Assembly (NCBI GenBank): GCA_023525975.1
Contig: CM042025.1
Location: 2,061,001 to 2,125,000 of the forward strand
Source: Smallanthus sonchifolius
Taxonomy: Eukaryota > Streptophyta > Magnoliopsida > Asterales > Asteraceae
Length of the DNA: 64,000 bases
Direction: 5' to 3'
The notes beneath the pieces are model-generated. The model did not search any database and had not been told where the DNA came from. It saw only the letters and a program-made list of their open reading frames with translations. Both the position numbers and the translations under genes were made by a program. Of the stretch, positions 33,820 to 44,864 are shown one piece after another. Position 1 is the first letter of the stretch. Each line of letters starts with the position of its first letter.

Positions 33820-34037
33820 AAGCGTTGGCCATTTGGTGCAATGGTAGCCCCAAGACTTTTCATAGTGGAGGTTTTGGGTTCGAATCCTGGCCACAGCAAA
33901 AAAGGGTTATGTGGCCAGGTCAGGGGGTTTACCCAGTTAGGGTGTTCCTCCTGGGGTGGGTTGCCCTGGATGTTCTAGGTGTTGCCCCGAGGAAACCGAA
34001 TTATCCTAGAATATGTAGGTGTTTTAAAAAAAACAAA
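33820..34037 (+). mobile_element. tRNA-derived SINE (family 2)
   Basis: A box GGTGCAATGGTAGCC, B box GGGTTCGAATCCTGG, then a conserved body (CAGGTCAGGGGGTTTACCC, GGGTTGCCCTGGATGTTC) and a short A-rich end. Pair of the inverted copy at 32510-32720, about 1.1 kb away. Confidence 0.75.
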
Positions 34038-34186
34038 ACATTTAGGAAGTTTTTTTGGCAAACCAGGGTTTTAGGCTGCACTAGGGCCTAAGTCACCTCA
34101 CTTAATTGGTGCAAACCACAAAAGTTGAATTAGTAAACGGGAACGTGTAATACTCTTCGACTAATATTGACTTATAAACGGGAACG

Positions 34187-34330
34187 TGTTCCAATGGGAC
34201 ATCCAGGTGGTTAAGTGGTGTGTCCCTCAACCAAAAGTTTTGGAGTTCAAATCTTGTATGGTGTAGGACCGTAGGTTGTTATGTATTTATCTTAAAAAAT
34301 ATAGGTGGTGTTGTTCAAAGAAAAAATAAA
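34187..34330 (+). mobile_element. tRNA-derived SINE (family 3)
   Basis: GGGACATCCAGGTGGTTAAG, GGAGTTCAAATCTTG and TAGGTGGTGTTGTT match the SINE in the BOR intron at 53537-53665. Edges are approximate. Confidence 0.65.
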
Positions 34331-34499
34331 TAAATAGGAACATGGAGGTGGTTATTAAGGAAGAGGAAAATTAGAAAAGGTAAATACTAATAGTGTACCT
34401 TTTTTTATTTACCCATGTACCACATATGAGGGAATAGGTAGAGTTGTTTTAGCAGTTATCGTAATTCTTAACGTAATATTAGTTATGAAATAAACATTT

Positions 34500-35205
34500 A
34501 TGTATAAAAGCTATTCAAGCCGATCTAGAATTAACTTCTTGAGTTGAACTCTAGTCTTAATGCCAATGCTCGTTGAATTATCAAATTGAATTCGAGCAAC
34601 GTATGATCTTCAAGTCAATTTCATCATTTGCTCTCGTGTGGCGATACTACATCGAATGTCATCTCTTTTTTTTCATGAGAAAAGATACGAAAACTTGATG
34701 CATGCTAGTGAACATACATTTGATAATTACATTTAAATAACTATAACAAGCCCAAGATTAGAGTCGTGTACAAAAAATAACATTCATGATTCAAAAAATT
34801 ATTCACTTAAACGCATTGTGGATAGAAACTTTAAGTGTCAAGATTCTATCATCATGTTCTAAGTCTGATGATATCTAAGTACCTAAAAAACCAAAATGTT
34901 ATAGGTTGAAGTCTCATAGTGTATTAAAAGTGTGTGCACTAAAAAAATATATCATTCATTAAAAAGAAAATTTAAGATATTCAATAAGTGATGCAAGACA
35001 AAAGCATCATTTGTTTGAATTATTGAGAAGTGAGAAATTAATTGATTTTATTCAACAAAAGGTATTTAGTGGGCCAGTGGGGAAGTACGAGCCCAATTGC
35101 GTTGTGCTACAAGATGGACCTTATATGAGCCATGACTTTGCCCTTTTTAGTTTAGTTTTCTCAATAGCTGGGATTTTCTACTTCACAAGTCACAATTGTA
35201 GGTTT
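34500..35205. repeat. Duplicated block, copy 2
   Basis: Uninterrupted counterpart of 26461-27380 plus 30125-30290. It shows the state without the SINE and without the 2.7-kb insertion. Confidence 0.7.
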
Positions 35206-35986
35206 TATCCAACTAGTTGGTTCCTGGCCCCGCGCTTTACGGCGGGATGTATCAACGTAAAACGAAAAAAAGAGATGAATAAGCTTGTATAAACGAACAC
35301 CCGCGCCTCATCGCGGGAATGTGGTCAGTTTTCGCTAACGCCTCGTGACAGGAGTTTGGTCATTATCGGTTCGGGTGGTCGAAAACCATAAAAGTCAATA
35401 CTGGCACCGGTTCCGATAATACCAATACAGGCAATAATGTTCGATCATAATAGGTTCGGGTAGTCACGGTGACAAAAAAAATTAAAAGCAGTCGTGTATT
35501 CCGTTTTTTTTTAAGTTAACGAATGAAAGTTGTTATAGAAAAACGAAATTAATACATAATTAAACGGGTAAAAAGCGTGAATTATATATACTATAAGGGT
35601 GAAAATGAAAAAAAAAAATTAGCAGGCTGCCTGCTAGGTTAAGCAACCTACCATAACAGTAACGACACTCGCTATAGGCTACGATAGAAAAAAATACTCG
35701 ATTTTAAATACTACTCCGTTTTAAAAAAATGATGTCGGAACATTGACAAAAAAAATAAATAAAAGCAGCCGTGTATTCTGTTTTTTAAAAAAAGTTAGCG
35801 AATGAAAGTTGTTATAGGAAAACGAAATTAATACATAATTAAACGGGTAAAAACGTAAGATTTATTTAGTATAAGGGTGAAAATGAAAAAAAAAATTCAT
35901 TAGGCTGTCTGCTAGGTTAAGCTGTCTGCTAGGCTGCTTCACTATTCATCAACGTTGTTTCTTAATAGTATTGCTGATTGTGTACC
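35206..35986. repeat. Repeat cluster with Helitron-like end and direct repeat
   Basis: On minus, CCCGCCGTAAAGCGCGGGG can form a GC hairpin about 10 nt before CTAGT near 35212, like a Helitron 3' end. About 35485-35640 is repeated at 35765-35940 (GAATGAAAGTTGTTATAG, ACATAATTAAACGGGTAAAA, TATAAGGGTGAAAATGAAAA). No coding content. Confidence 0.45.
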
Positions 35987-35994
35987 CCTAGGTG

Positions 35995-37009
35995 TAGAGA
36001 TGCAGAAACTGGGTTGAAACCCTAATCCAGATCGGGTTGAAACCAGGTCAGGATGTGGTCAATAAAATCGATATCAGGTTTTGACTAAACTCAAGTCGGT
36101 CGGTTCTTGAAGGGGTAAAACCCTACCCAGTAGGAACCAAACTGGGCCGGGTTCCAAACCAGGTTGAAACCAGGTTCTATAAAAAAATTTATATAAAAAA
36201 TTATTTTAAAAATAAATAATGTAACAAGAAAACTAATTAAGAACATAAATTCAATGTTTATTAGCTTTTAGAATTTTAGAAACAAGAAAATATAAATCCA
36301 TTACAAAAGTACATAATCTTAGGAATTACGAAGTAAGTACAATTTATTTTTTTTTAAACTTATTCGTCGTCGTCGTAGTCTTTGTTTAATGTTCAACACC
36401 TTCCCCGGAACTATTGTTGCTTATGAATACCAATTGTCCGGTTGCTACCTCTTCCACAATATTTTGCTATATGATTTCTCAAAGTCGAGTTTGAACAACT
36501 TACCACAATCCTTGCATCGAGCTCGGTTTTGACCGTTTGACATTTCACATAAATAATATTTAGACCAACTATTCGGGTTCCTCGTTGTTGGTAGAATCCT
36601 CACAGAGGAAGCCATAGCATTTTGAGAGTGTGTTTAAACTTTTTGAGTTTTTTTTTTTTGCGTTTTTGTGTTTTTGAGTGTTGTGATCAAACAATATACC
36701 TATTTAGTATTTATACTAACATATGAAGGCAAAGTGGTCCAAAAAGTCGAGTTTAAAGGTGAAAATCGAAACAAACGGTTATATGACCGTTATCACACGA
36801 TCATAATTTTTAAAGTTATGACCCGGGTCTGAACAGGGTTGGATCGGGTCGGATTGGAACCGGATTTTGTAGAACCCGGGTTGGATCGCAATAGGGGAAC
36901 CGGATCGGAACCTACGGGTTTTTTCGGGTTGGAACTGGGTTCTGTGGTGATCGGGTTGAACCCGAACCGGGTTCGGATCTGGTCAGGGACCTAGGTTGAA
37001 TGTACTCTA
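35995..37009 (-). mobile_element. hAT element, internally deleted, BED finger kept
   Basis: Perfect 8-bp duplication CCTAGGTG (35987-35994, 37010-37017). Ends TAGAGATGCAGAAAC and, reversed, TAGAGTACATTCAAC. Subterminal GGGTTGAAACC and GAACCGGGTT motifs on both sides. Only the 5' end of the transposase gene remains. Confidence 0.88.
36445..36615 (-). pseudogene. hAT transposase N-terminal BED finger fragment, 56 codons
   Basis: The ATG at 36615 opens MASSVRILPTTRNPNSWSKY, then CEMSNGQNRARCKDCGKLFK, matching the finger start of the transposase at 22697. A TAG at 36447-36445 ends it before the histidine pair. The catalytic part is absent, so it can at most bind DNA weakly or not at all. Confidence 0.75.
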
Positions 37010-37017
37010 CCTAGGTG

Positions 37018-38386
37018 TACTCTCAAAAGTTGAGCTTTTCTACTAGTTCAGTATCATTTTATATTACAATTTTGGTCCTAAACCTTAAACTCTTAAACTT
37101 TGAGCTAAATTTTCATAAAAATAGTGTCGTTCAATACAACTAGAGGAAAAAAATGATTTGCACAATACCGAACGACTAGTCTGGAATCGAAAAAGAGACA
37201 CCATGACTCGTACTTTTATGAAAACATGTTCTCTTTATATTATAGTGGTAGCAAATAAGAGTGTATTTTTGACACAAAGATTCGGGGGTACAAATTCGGG
37301 TCTAGCCCTGTGAGTACATTTAGCTAAATGGATTTGCTTGCATCAACATGGAAGATTCGCGGATCAACCCCTATATTTTTTTAAATAAAAAAATGTGTTT
37401 TATGTCATTACCTCAACGGATTTTATGTTAAAATTCAAAAAATAAAAGGGAAATTAGTATTCTTTATATTCATTTGTATTGTTGCTTTTAAATATGTGTG
37501 CAACAAACTAAAAATAAAATAAAATCGATTAACGGGTTATGCGCATTTCAACCTGCAAAAACTCGTGTCGTATTCGTGCTTGCATATGTGGCATGATTTC
37601 CAAGTTTGATCATATTCTTGTTTAACCTGTGAACATGAACCATTTAACATCACTGAGTAACATATCAACTATATAGGTATTATATCCAATCGATACGGTT
37701 TAGATTTTATTTTATTTTATGGTTTTTTCCTAAGTTTTGCACACACTTATCTCTCAAATCACTTAACAATGATGTGAGAAACAAAAAAGAGTTGTGTGGT
37801 CAACTAAATTGTCAAATCTTCAATTATTCCATCCATTTTGTTGGTTCATGAAAGTTGTTTTTTTATGTAAAAGTTACTTGCAAAAAGAAGAGTATGTTTG
37901 CCACTAATGACCCCAACAAAGTCAATGGCTATGGCTTCTCGATCGTTCATTCCATTCCCTTCTTTAACTTCAACTCCATTTCTAACCTTTGCTTTCGTTT
38001 GAAATCATTACAACCTCCTTTGATTCCTCCGCACCTCATACTTTCACTTAGATTTCTAATCAAACTCGCCTTTAACTTTAACTTTATGTGTCACATGTTC
38101 ACATTTATTCATTCAAATTACATCATATCTTACGGGTTATGAGTATGGACGAGATTTGTAAACTGCTCATTTTACTTTATACACTACTTTTCTTATTATT
38201 TTGACGTTTTGATGGTTATAAAAAAATATATATGATTTATAAAGTGAAAAGTATGATGTATAAATCTTGTTCTTATAGTTACTTCCACGTATTTATAAGG
38301 TTGTATTAATTACTATATATATTAAATATGGTACTGATGTCATAAATTTGGTCTTTTATGCCATTTTACACCTAGGCTCTCATTAA
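37018..38386. other. AT-rich spacer without recognisable gene
   Basis: Short open frames (for example 37855-38142) have no domain and low coding character. No repeat ends were found. Confidence 0.4.
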
Positions 38387-38395
38387 TAAAGTTTT

Positions 38396-39602
38396 GAATT
38401 AATTACACGAATGGCCCTTGTGGTTTATCCAGATTTCACTTTTGACCCTAGAAATGAGAAACTACAAGTTTGGTCCAATATAGTTTGCATGATTGTAACA
38501 CCCATGGCCCCTGGGTTGGATGTCCGTTAATTTTATCCGTTAAGTGAGTGTAAAATGATCAAAATACTCTTAATATTAAAAATTAAAAAAATAGAATTTC
38601 CTATGTGGGCCCACCCACTTCATCTGCAACCGTTGGACCTGCAAATCACATCCAAAACAAATTTACTTAATTCATCACTCAAGTTGAAGATGCTTGACCA
38701 GCAAATAGATGGGAGGGGGAGGGAAGTTGGACCTGCAAAAGAGGCTCGACATAGGCCGTGAATCCGTGGCAAAGATGAAGAAATTAGTCACCAAATTCAT
38801 CTCCTTCTCCAACCTAGACCACTGCGAATCTCCAACCATCACCCCTTCGTTTTTCCGGCGACTCCATCTCCGACAACTTGGTCTTCACCACCACCGGCAT
38901 CACACCGCATCTATGCACCCCTCTGACCACACCACCGCACCCAGATTTTAACCACCTGAACCATCACAGTTGTCGTTAACTAGATCTGGACCTCTAACAA
39001 AGTAATTCCAGATCTGAAACTTGTATGAAAATCGTTTGCTCCTGATTTGATTTTCAAAGTAATTCCAAATTTCCCTTTTTGATTTTCTTTTGGTCTGCAT
39101 AAGGTGTGGAGCTTTTGTTCCAAATTGCTTTTTTTATTTTTTTTGTTATGCAGTAGGATGTTGCCCGAGTGACAAACAGAGCTTTTGTTCCAAATTCCCT
39201 TCATCAGGTGTGGAGCTTTTGTTCCAAATTCCCTTTTTTTGTTCCAAATTGCTTTTTGAGTTTCTTTTGTTATGCATTAGGGTGTTGCCGGAGTGACGAA
39301 TGGAGGGGCTAGACTCTTGAACACAGTCACGGGGAGAAGAAAGGATTAGCTTTGTATTTTTGTCATATTATGTGGGTCTCACGTAACTTCTTAATTAATT
39401 TATTTAAAATTTTGTTTTTAATATATAAAAGGGTATTTTGGTCATTTTTAAAAAGTTTGACAGAAAACTTTACATCCATCCAACTCATGGGCCAAACATG
39501 TTACAATCGTGCAAACTATTGGGTCAAACTTGTAGTTTCCCATTCCTAGGGGCCATAAGGGAAATCCGTGTAAACCACAGGGGCCATACGTGTAACTAAT
39601 TC
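38396..39602. mobile_element. Mutator-like element, possible Pack-MULE
   Basis: Perfect 9-bp duplication TAAAGTTTT (38387-38395, 39603-39611). Inverted terminal regions of about 150 bp share TTACACG.ATGGCCC, TGTGGTTTA, GAAACTACAAGTTTG and AGTTTGCA.GATTGTAACA. The interior at about 38600-38960 is GC-richer and codon-like (CACCAAATTCATCTCCTTCTCC, TTCCGGCGACTCCATC), unlike typical MITE filler, and may be captured host sequence; its source was not recognised. 39080-39260 contains GTGTGGAGCTTTTGTTCC repeats. Confidence 0.75.
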
Positions 39603-39624
39603 TAAAGTTTTTTATTTTACTTTT

Positions 39625-39824
39625 TCTTTTAACAGTAATTTAGATCACTGACCCACCCGATCATCTTCACTTCTCTCAGGAGGAAACCCACCATATGTGA
39701 GAAAACCCTCTGGCCCAACCTGGACCCCCATTTTTTTATCACAAGTGGGACTTGAACCCAAGATCTTCCCATTTTAGTAAAGTGTTGGGTATACACATTT
39801 GTCACTATGATAAGCTAGTGGTTG
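39625..39824 (-). mobile_element. tRNA-derived SINE (family 1)
   Basis: 10-bp duplication TTTTACTTTT (39615-39624, 39825-39834). Same family as 7324-7530. Inserted about 20 bp from the end of the Mutator-like element. Confidence 0.8.
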
Positions 39825-39834
39825 TTTTACTTTT

Positions 39835-40810
39835 CTTTTAACCAATTTATACTATAGATCCTGAACTTTAATAAAGTTATCATTATTTGATATTTTTTCT
39901 CTTTTTTTTACCAACCAGGTTACGAGACATGGCACATGCATGATTGTTTTGTTTTTTTTCTTCTTAATTCTTATAACTTTTAAGATATGAAGTTTTAAAA
40001 AATTTAAAATATGAAGTTCTATAAAATTCCGAATATAGCGCTTCGACGTTTGATGTAAATTTTTTCAACAATCCAATTGTGCGTGATACTGTACAGTTAT
40101 CGAAGCACAAACGTAGAAACCGTTAAAGCCGCTTCGATGATTCATTTTTTTACAGGTTTTTTTTTCTATGATACTATTTTTATCAGCGTTTCGACGTAAA
40201 TTTTTTTCGCATTATTAATACTAATGTTCATGTCATCAAAATTAAGCCTTACAAATTTTACTATCTGCTGTCTATCCATCATATCTACGTTCCAAATCCA
40301 CAGTAGAGGTATACAACTAGTTTCGGATTAAAAGACATTCCAAAACCATTATCATTTTTTCACATGTGGGACAACCACCTCCATAATGCATTCATACTTT
40401 TGTCCTCACAAAACACGTTGATTTTTCTAGAAGTCTCTGTTTAACCACCGTTTAAGGAAGTTAGAAAGGAGAAAGATCTAAATCAATTTTTAACGTGATC
40501 TCTCACTTTATAACACATAATGTAAAAAAAGTCAGTGGCCAAATATATAATGTTCCATCAAGCTAGTATTCTTAATTCTTATCGAACACAAATGTTGCAT
40601 ATTTTCTTTACTATTTTTTCACAATATAACGTGTCAAACAAACTGATAAATATATTTTTTTTCAAATAATATTATTCATTCAATTGTAAGATATTCACAC
40701 ATTAGTTGTAAAAAAAAAATTTAAATAGTGACAAATTTACTATATAAAAGTTGTCTTTTAGCACTGTTTGATGACAAACAAAAACGTCTCAAAATATAAT
40801 GACAACTTTA
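39835..40810. other. Unclassified repeat and AT-rich spacer
   Basis: 39840-40260 shares TTCGACGTAAATTTTTT-type words with 21267-22000 and 29664-30125. The rest shows nothing gene-like. Confidence 0.4.
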
Positions 40811-42714
40811 TGTAACGCTCTATTTTCAAGCACTGATTATTAAATCATTAAAACACGCGAAAGCATTCGTCCCAAAAAAATATTTTTTTATTTATTTTTT
40901 ATTTTTTATTCTTCGCGTGTCGCGAAGAGCCGGCCCCCCACACTTCGCATGGCGCGAGGGAGTCCAAAAAGGGCAGGTCCGGGAAATCAGATCTTTACGT
41001 GTCACGAAGACCAGACCCATGCTTTTCGCGTGGCACGAAAACTCCTTTTTCACATAAAGTTTTCTGGATTTTTCAGATTTTAATATTTAACCATTTTTTT
41101 CTAACTTTTACCATTTCAACTAGTCATCAAAATTTCCCAATCACTTGGGTTTTTGATTAAAGCATTCAAAACACTATCTACATACACCAAAACACAAATT
41201 CTTGTATCAATTTACATCCTTTTTAAGGATTCCTAATTAACCCCCAAAAACAACAAGTACGCATACGAGAATCCTGTCATTGCCTTAGACTTGACTTTGA
41301 CTACATCGGAGCTTTTCATACATAACACCACATATATCACCATTAGTAATGAAGATAAAACATAACAAACAAGTAAAATTCTTCTTGTTTCACCCATTCA
41401 CCCATTTGACCCGTTTCCACCCAATTTGTCAATAGGCTACATGCCACTTGCATATTACCTACAAGTTTCATTCTTTTTATTTTATATTCATGATTAACAC
41501 ATTTCCATTTTCATTATGACACATAGGCCATAACTTCATCACAACATTTCCATTATGATTCTTAGATCATAACTGCATATCCACATATCCATTATGGTAC
41601 TTAGACCATAACTCCATATCCACATATCCATTATAGTATTAAAACTATAACTACATTCATTCACTTATTCGTACACCTCTATACACATTCATACCACATA
41701 ACACATTATGCAACTTAACACATTATGCATACAACATTGCATATAATACCATTTATCATCAATTACTAAGTAAATGCAAAAGCACTTACCTTGTGGATTT
41801 GAATGTCCCGATTCCACTTCACGTTTTGCAATTTGATTACCTAAACACATTCATGTAGTTTATTAATCCATCATACACCAAAATCACATTTTAATTGGGT
41901 TCACAACCCAATTTCCTATTTCCAACCCAAACTAACCCGTTTGAGTTATACTCATATCCAAACACTCTCTTTTACCCCAAACTCACCTACTTGAGTTTTA
42001 TTATCCTTACCTTAACACTAATTTTTCATTCAATTTTTATTATTATGTTAATTTGGTGTTTGTTCAAGTGTCTAGCATCATATAAACACTTAATCATCAT
42101 TAATTAATCATCTTATCATCATAATTCAAAAACCTCCAATTTTCCCATATGAACCCTAACTTCTCATAATCAAAATCAAAAGGTTCTAGGATGTTATTCA
42201 CCATTCTTTACCTTTAGTTTATGTGAGGCCCCAATCCCGGGGGACCTCACGTATTGGATTTATTCATCAACACATAGCACTTTAAACATAAGACATACAT
42301 TACACAGCGGAAACGATTTAAATCTCTACATATGCAGCGGAAAACATAACATGTCTAAACATAACTTGTCAAATACAACTGAAACTTGTCTTAATCAACA
42401 TAATCAAAAGAAAACATAAACAGGATGCCAACTGCTGGTCTTCGGGTAACTCTTCTCGCCAAGCCAAGCATCCACTTCCATCTACTGCCACCTACACTTA
42501 ACTGATATGCATACTAAAAATCAGCAACGCTGAGTGAGTTCTAACGTTTACTTTAAATCAATTTTTACAAAAGATTTACTAAAACACATATACTGCCATT
42601 AAGGCTAAACTTGACACTTTACTTTTCAAACATATATACTGCCATTAAGGCTAACTTAACACACTTTACTTTTCAAACAGTTTAAAACGTATAATAAACC
42701 GTCAATTCCTCTTT

Positions 42715-43075
42715 ACTGTACTGCCCTCATGGCTTACATCCATGAACCGACAAGTACCTGGTCAATGCCCCCATGATCAACGATCATGAACCGACAATAC
42801 CGCTTATCCGTCAATTCTTTGTTACTACTGTACCGCCCCCATGGTCAACGACCATGAACCGACGAGTACCTGGTCAATGCCCCCATGATCAACGACCATG
42901 AACCGACAATACCGCTTATCCGTCAATTCCTTGTCACTACTGTACCGCCCCCATGGTCAACGACCATGAACCGACGAATACCTGGTCAATGCCCCCATGG
43001 CTTACATCCATGAACCGACAATACCCTGGTCAATGCCCCCATGGCTTACATCCATGAACCGACAATACCGCTAAG
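42715..43075. repeat. Tandem repeats around CCCCCATG...CATGAACCGAC
   Basis: About eight imperfect units in which CATG.TCAACGA.CATG or CATGGCTTACATCCATG (themselves inverted) precede AACCGAC. Repeated identically in layout at 46944-47304. Confidence 0.85.
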
Positions 43076-43273
43076 GGGAGGTTGCGTGGACCTCCCGAGC
43101 AACCGCCGTCACTCATCCCAGTTGTACAACTGTTAACGAACCCTAAGGTTCTTACTAATGGGTGGAACCCATATCTGACATCTTGTACAAGTAACATCTG
43201 TCCCAAGGACCTTTATAAACTGGTACTCATTCCCGAAGGAAAGCTGTTCACTTTACTGTTTATAAAACTTTCT

Positions 43274-43625
43274 GAAACATAGCTTATCATATATATCATG
43301 CCTTTGTTTATGTATATGAAAATATAGTAAATGCTTGCCCATTGATATATCTTACTTTACTGAAACATAGCTTATCATATATATCATGCCTTTGTTTATG
43401 TATATGAAAATATAGTAAACGCTTGCCAAATGATATATATCTTACTTTACTGAAAACATACTAGCACATATATCATGCCTTTGTTTATGTATATAAAAAT
43501 ATAGTAAACGCTTGCCAAATGATATATCTTACTTTACTGAAAACATACTAGCACATATATCATGCCTTTGTTTATGTATATGAAAATATAGTAAACGCTT
43601 GCCAAATGATATATCTTACTTTACT
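43274..43625. repeat. Four 87-90-bp tandem units
   Basis: Units start GAAA(A)CATA at 43274, 43362, 43452 and 43539 and include ATATATCATGCCTTTGTTTA and ATATAGTAAACGCTTGCC. Also present in the other LTR at 47503-47854. Confidence 0.9.
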
Positions 43626-43907
43626 GAAAACATACTTTTGCCTCTTTTAAACCTTTCACTAAAACATAGCTTTTCTCTTCAGTTTATAATATATAAAATA
43701 TAATAAACACTTTACACTAAGTATGCATACCACCCCTAAAGAAGGCAAAAAGGGGATTAGAACTCACCTGGTATCTAAGCTGCAACGATCTACTGGATCT
43801 CACACAATCTAAACAATCATAACAATTTGACATTTATCAGACTTAACTCGACGCTAAACGGTTTAACTACTCTAACATACTGACTTCACTTAATCAGACC
43901 TGATGCC

Positions 43908-44093
43908 TGCGCACTTAGCAAGTGCGCAGACTCTGCCTCCTGCGCACTTAGCAAGTGCGCAGTCTTCCCTTCCTGCGCACTTAGCAAGTGCGCAGGCTTT
44001 CCTTCCTGCGCACTTAGCAAGTGCGCAGGTCCCTCTTCCTGCGCACTTAGCAAGTGCGCAGGACCTGCTCTGTGCGCACTTAGCAAGTGCGCA
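43908..44093. repeat. Hairpin array, six units at exactly 33-bp period
   Basis: Units at 43908, 43941, 43974, 44007, 44040 and 44073, each 9-bp arms TGCGCACTT/AAGTGCGCA with AGC loop. 12-bp spacers vary in sequence but not in length. Confidence 0.97.
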
Positions 44094-44864
44094 CGACCTG
44101 TTCTTGGCGAAAAACCCTAACTTTCGCATTCGGGTCTGATCACTTCAAGATCCCGAACCTGTTTGCATTCAAAACGCTCGTTTTCCATTAAGGAACTCAA
44201 ATCTATGCTTATCTTTCCGTTTCATCTGATTAAACATAACCTTTTCACCCAAAACCCGAAAAACCCAAAAACGAACTAAAACTCAGATCTAGGAGAATCA
44301 GTTACCTGTAATCACTTCCTTTTTGTTGCTAAACACTCACGAGACTCTTGCTAACGATCCTTGAAGCTCTAATCCGAAAACCGGGACTTTCTCTCTCTAG
44401 AATCTCTCTCACTTTCTCTCTCTAAAAATCCGGAAATGAGGATGGAAATGAGAGCTTTTGGCTGATCTTGAGGCTTATAAGGGCCCGACCCTTGCCCCTT
44501 TCGGCCCATACACCCCGGCCCAAGCCCGCTTCCTTTCTTTTTATTTAAGTTTTAATTCCTCGTGAATTCTCTCGTGCTCTAAAACTCGGGATGTTACAAG
44601 TCTACCCTCCTTACAATAGGTTTCGTCCTCGAAACCTGCCATAAGCTACACTGATAGCAAATCACAGAATGGGTGGCATAAACCGTAGCCATGCAAGGCA
44701 GCTTAGTCATGAAAGCCATTGTGATTAACTACCGGTGAGGATCTATTCAGGGATATATCTAGTTCTAAGGCTTCTAAGCTGATGGGGCTAACTAATCACT
44801 TAAGGATTCAGTAACATGATCACGCCATAGTAAAAAGATAAATAAATAGGAGTTGCAACGTACC

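Larger units (their letters stand above)
42222..44598 (-). repeat. 3' LTR of the gag-only element
   Basis: 2377 bp, TGTGAGGCC ... ATGTTACA on plus. Read on minus: TATA-like TTATAAG near 44481-44474, the hairpin array 44093-43908, the four 87-90-bp tandem units 43625-43274, the CCCCATG-type repeats 43075-42715, and a terminal hairpin. Confidence 0.92.

Noticed and set aside
36000..36990. Complete hAT transposase gene
   Set aside because: Only the BED finger fragment is present; no catalytic or dimerisation motif is found.
43908..44093. CRISPR array
   Set aside because: Regular palindromic repeats with short spacers look superficially similar, but the spacers are 12 bp, the context is a plant LTR and no cas genes exist.
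43886..44139. Repeat proteins (AHLASAQ or CALAKCAG units) encoded on both strands over the hairpin array
   Set aside because: The frames exist only because the 33-bp period is a multiple of three and the unit lacks stops. Different frames give unrelated peptides, and the spacers show no codon pattern. The nucleic-acid hairpin is the simpler explanation.
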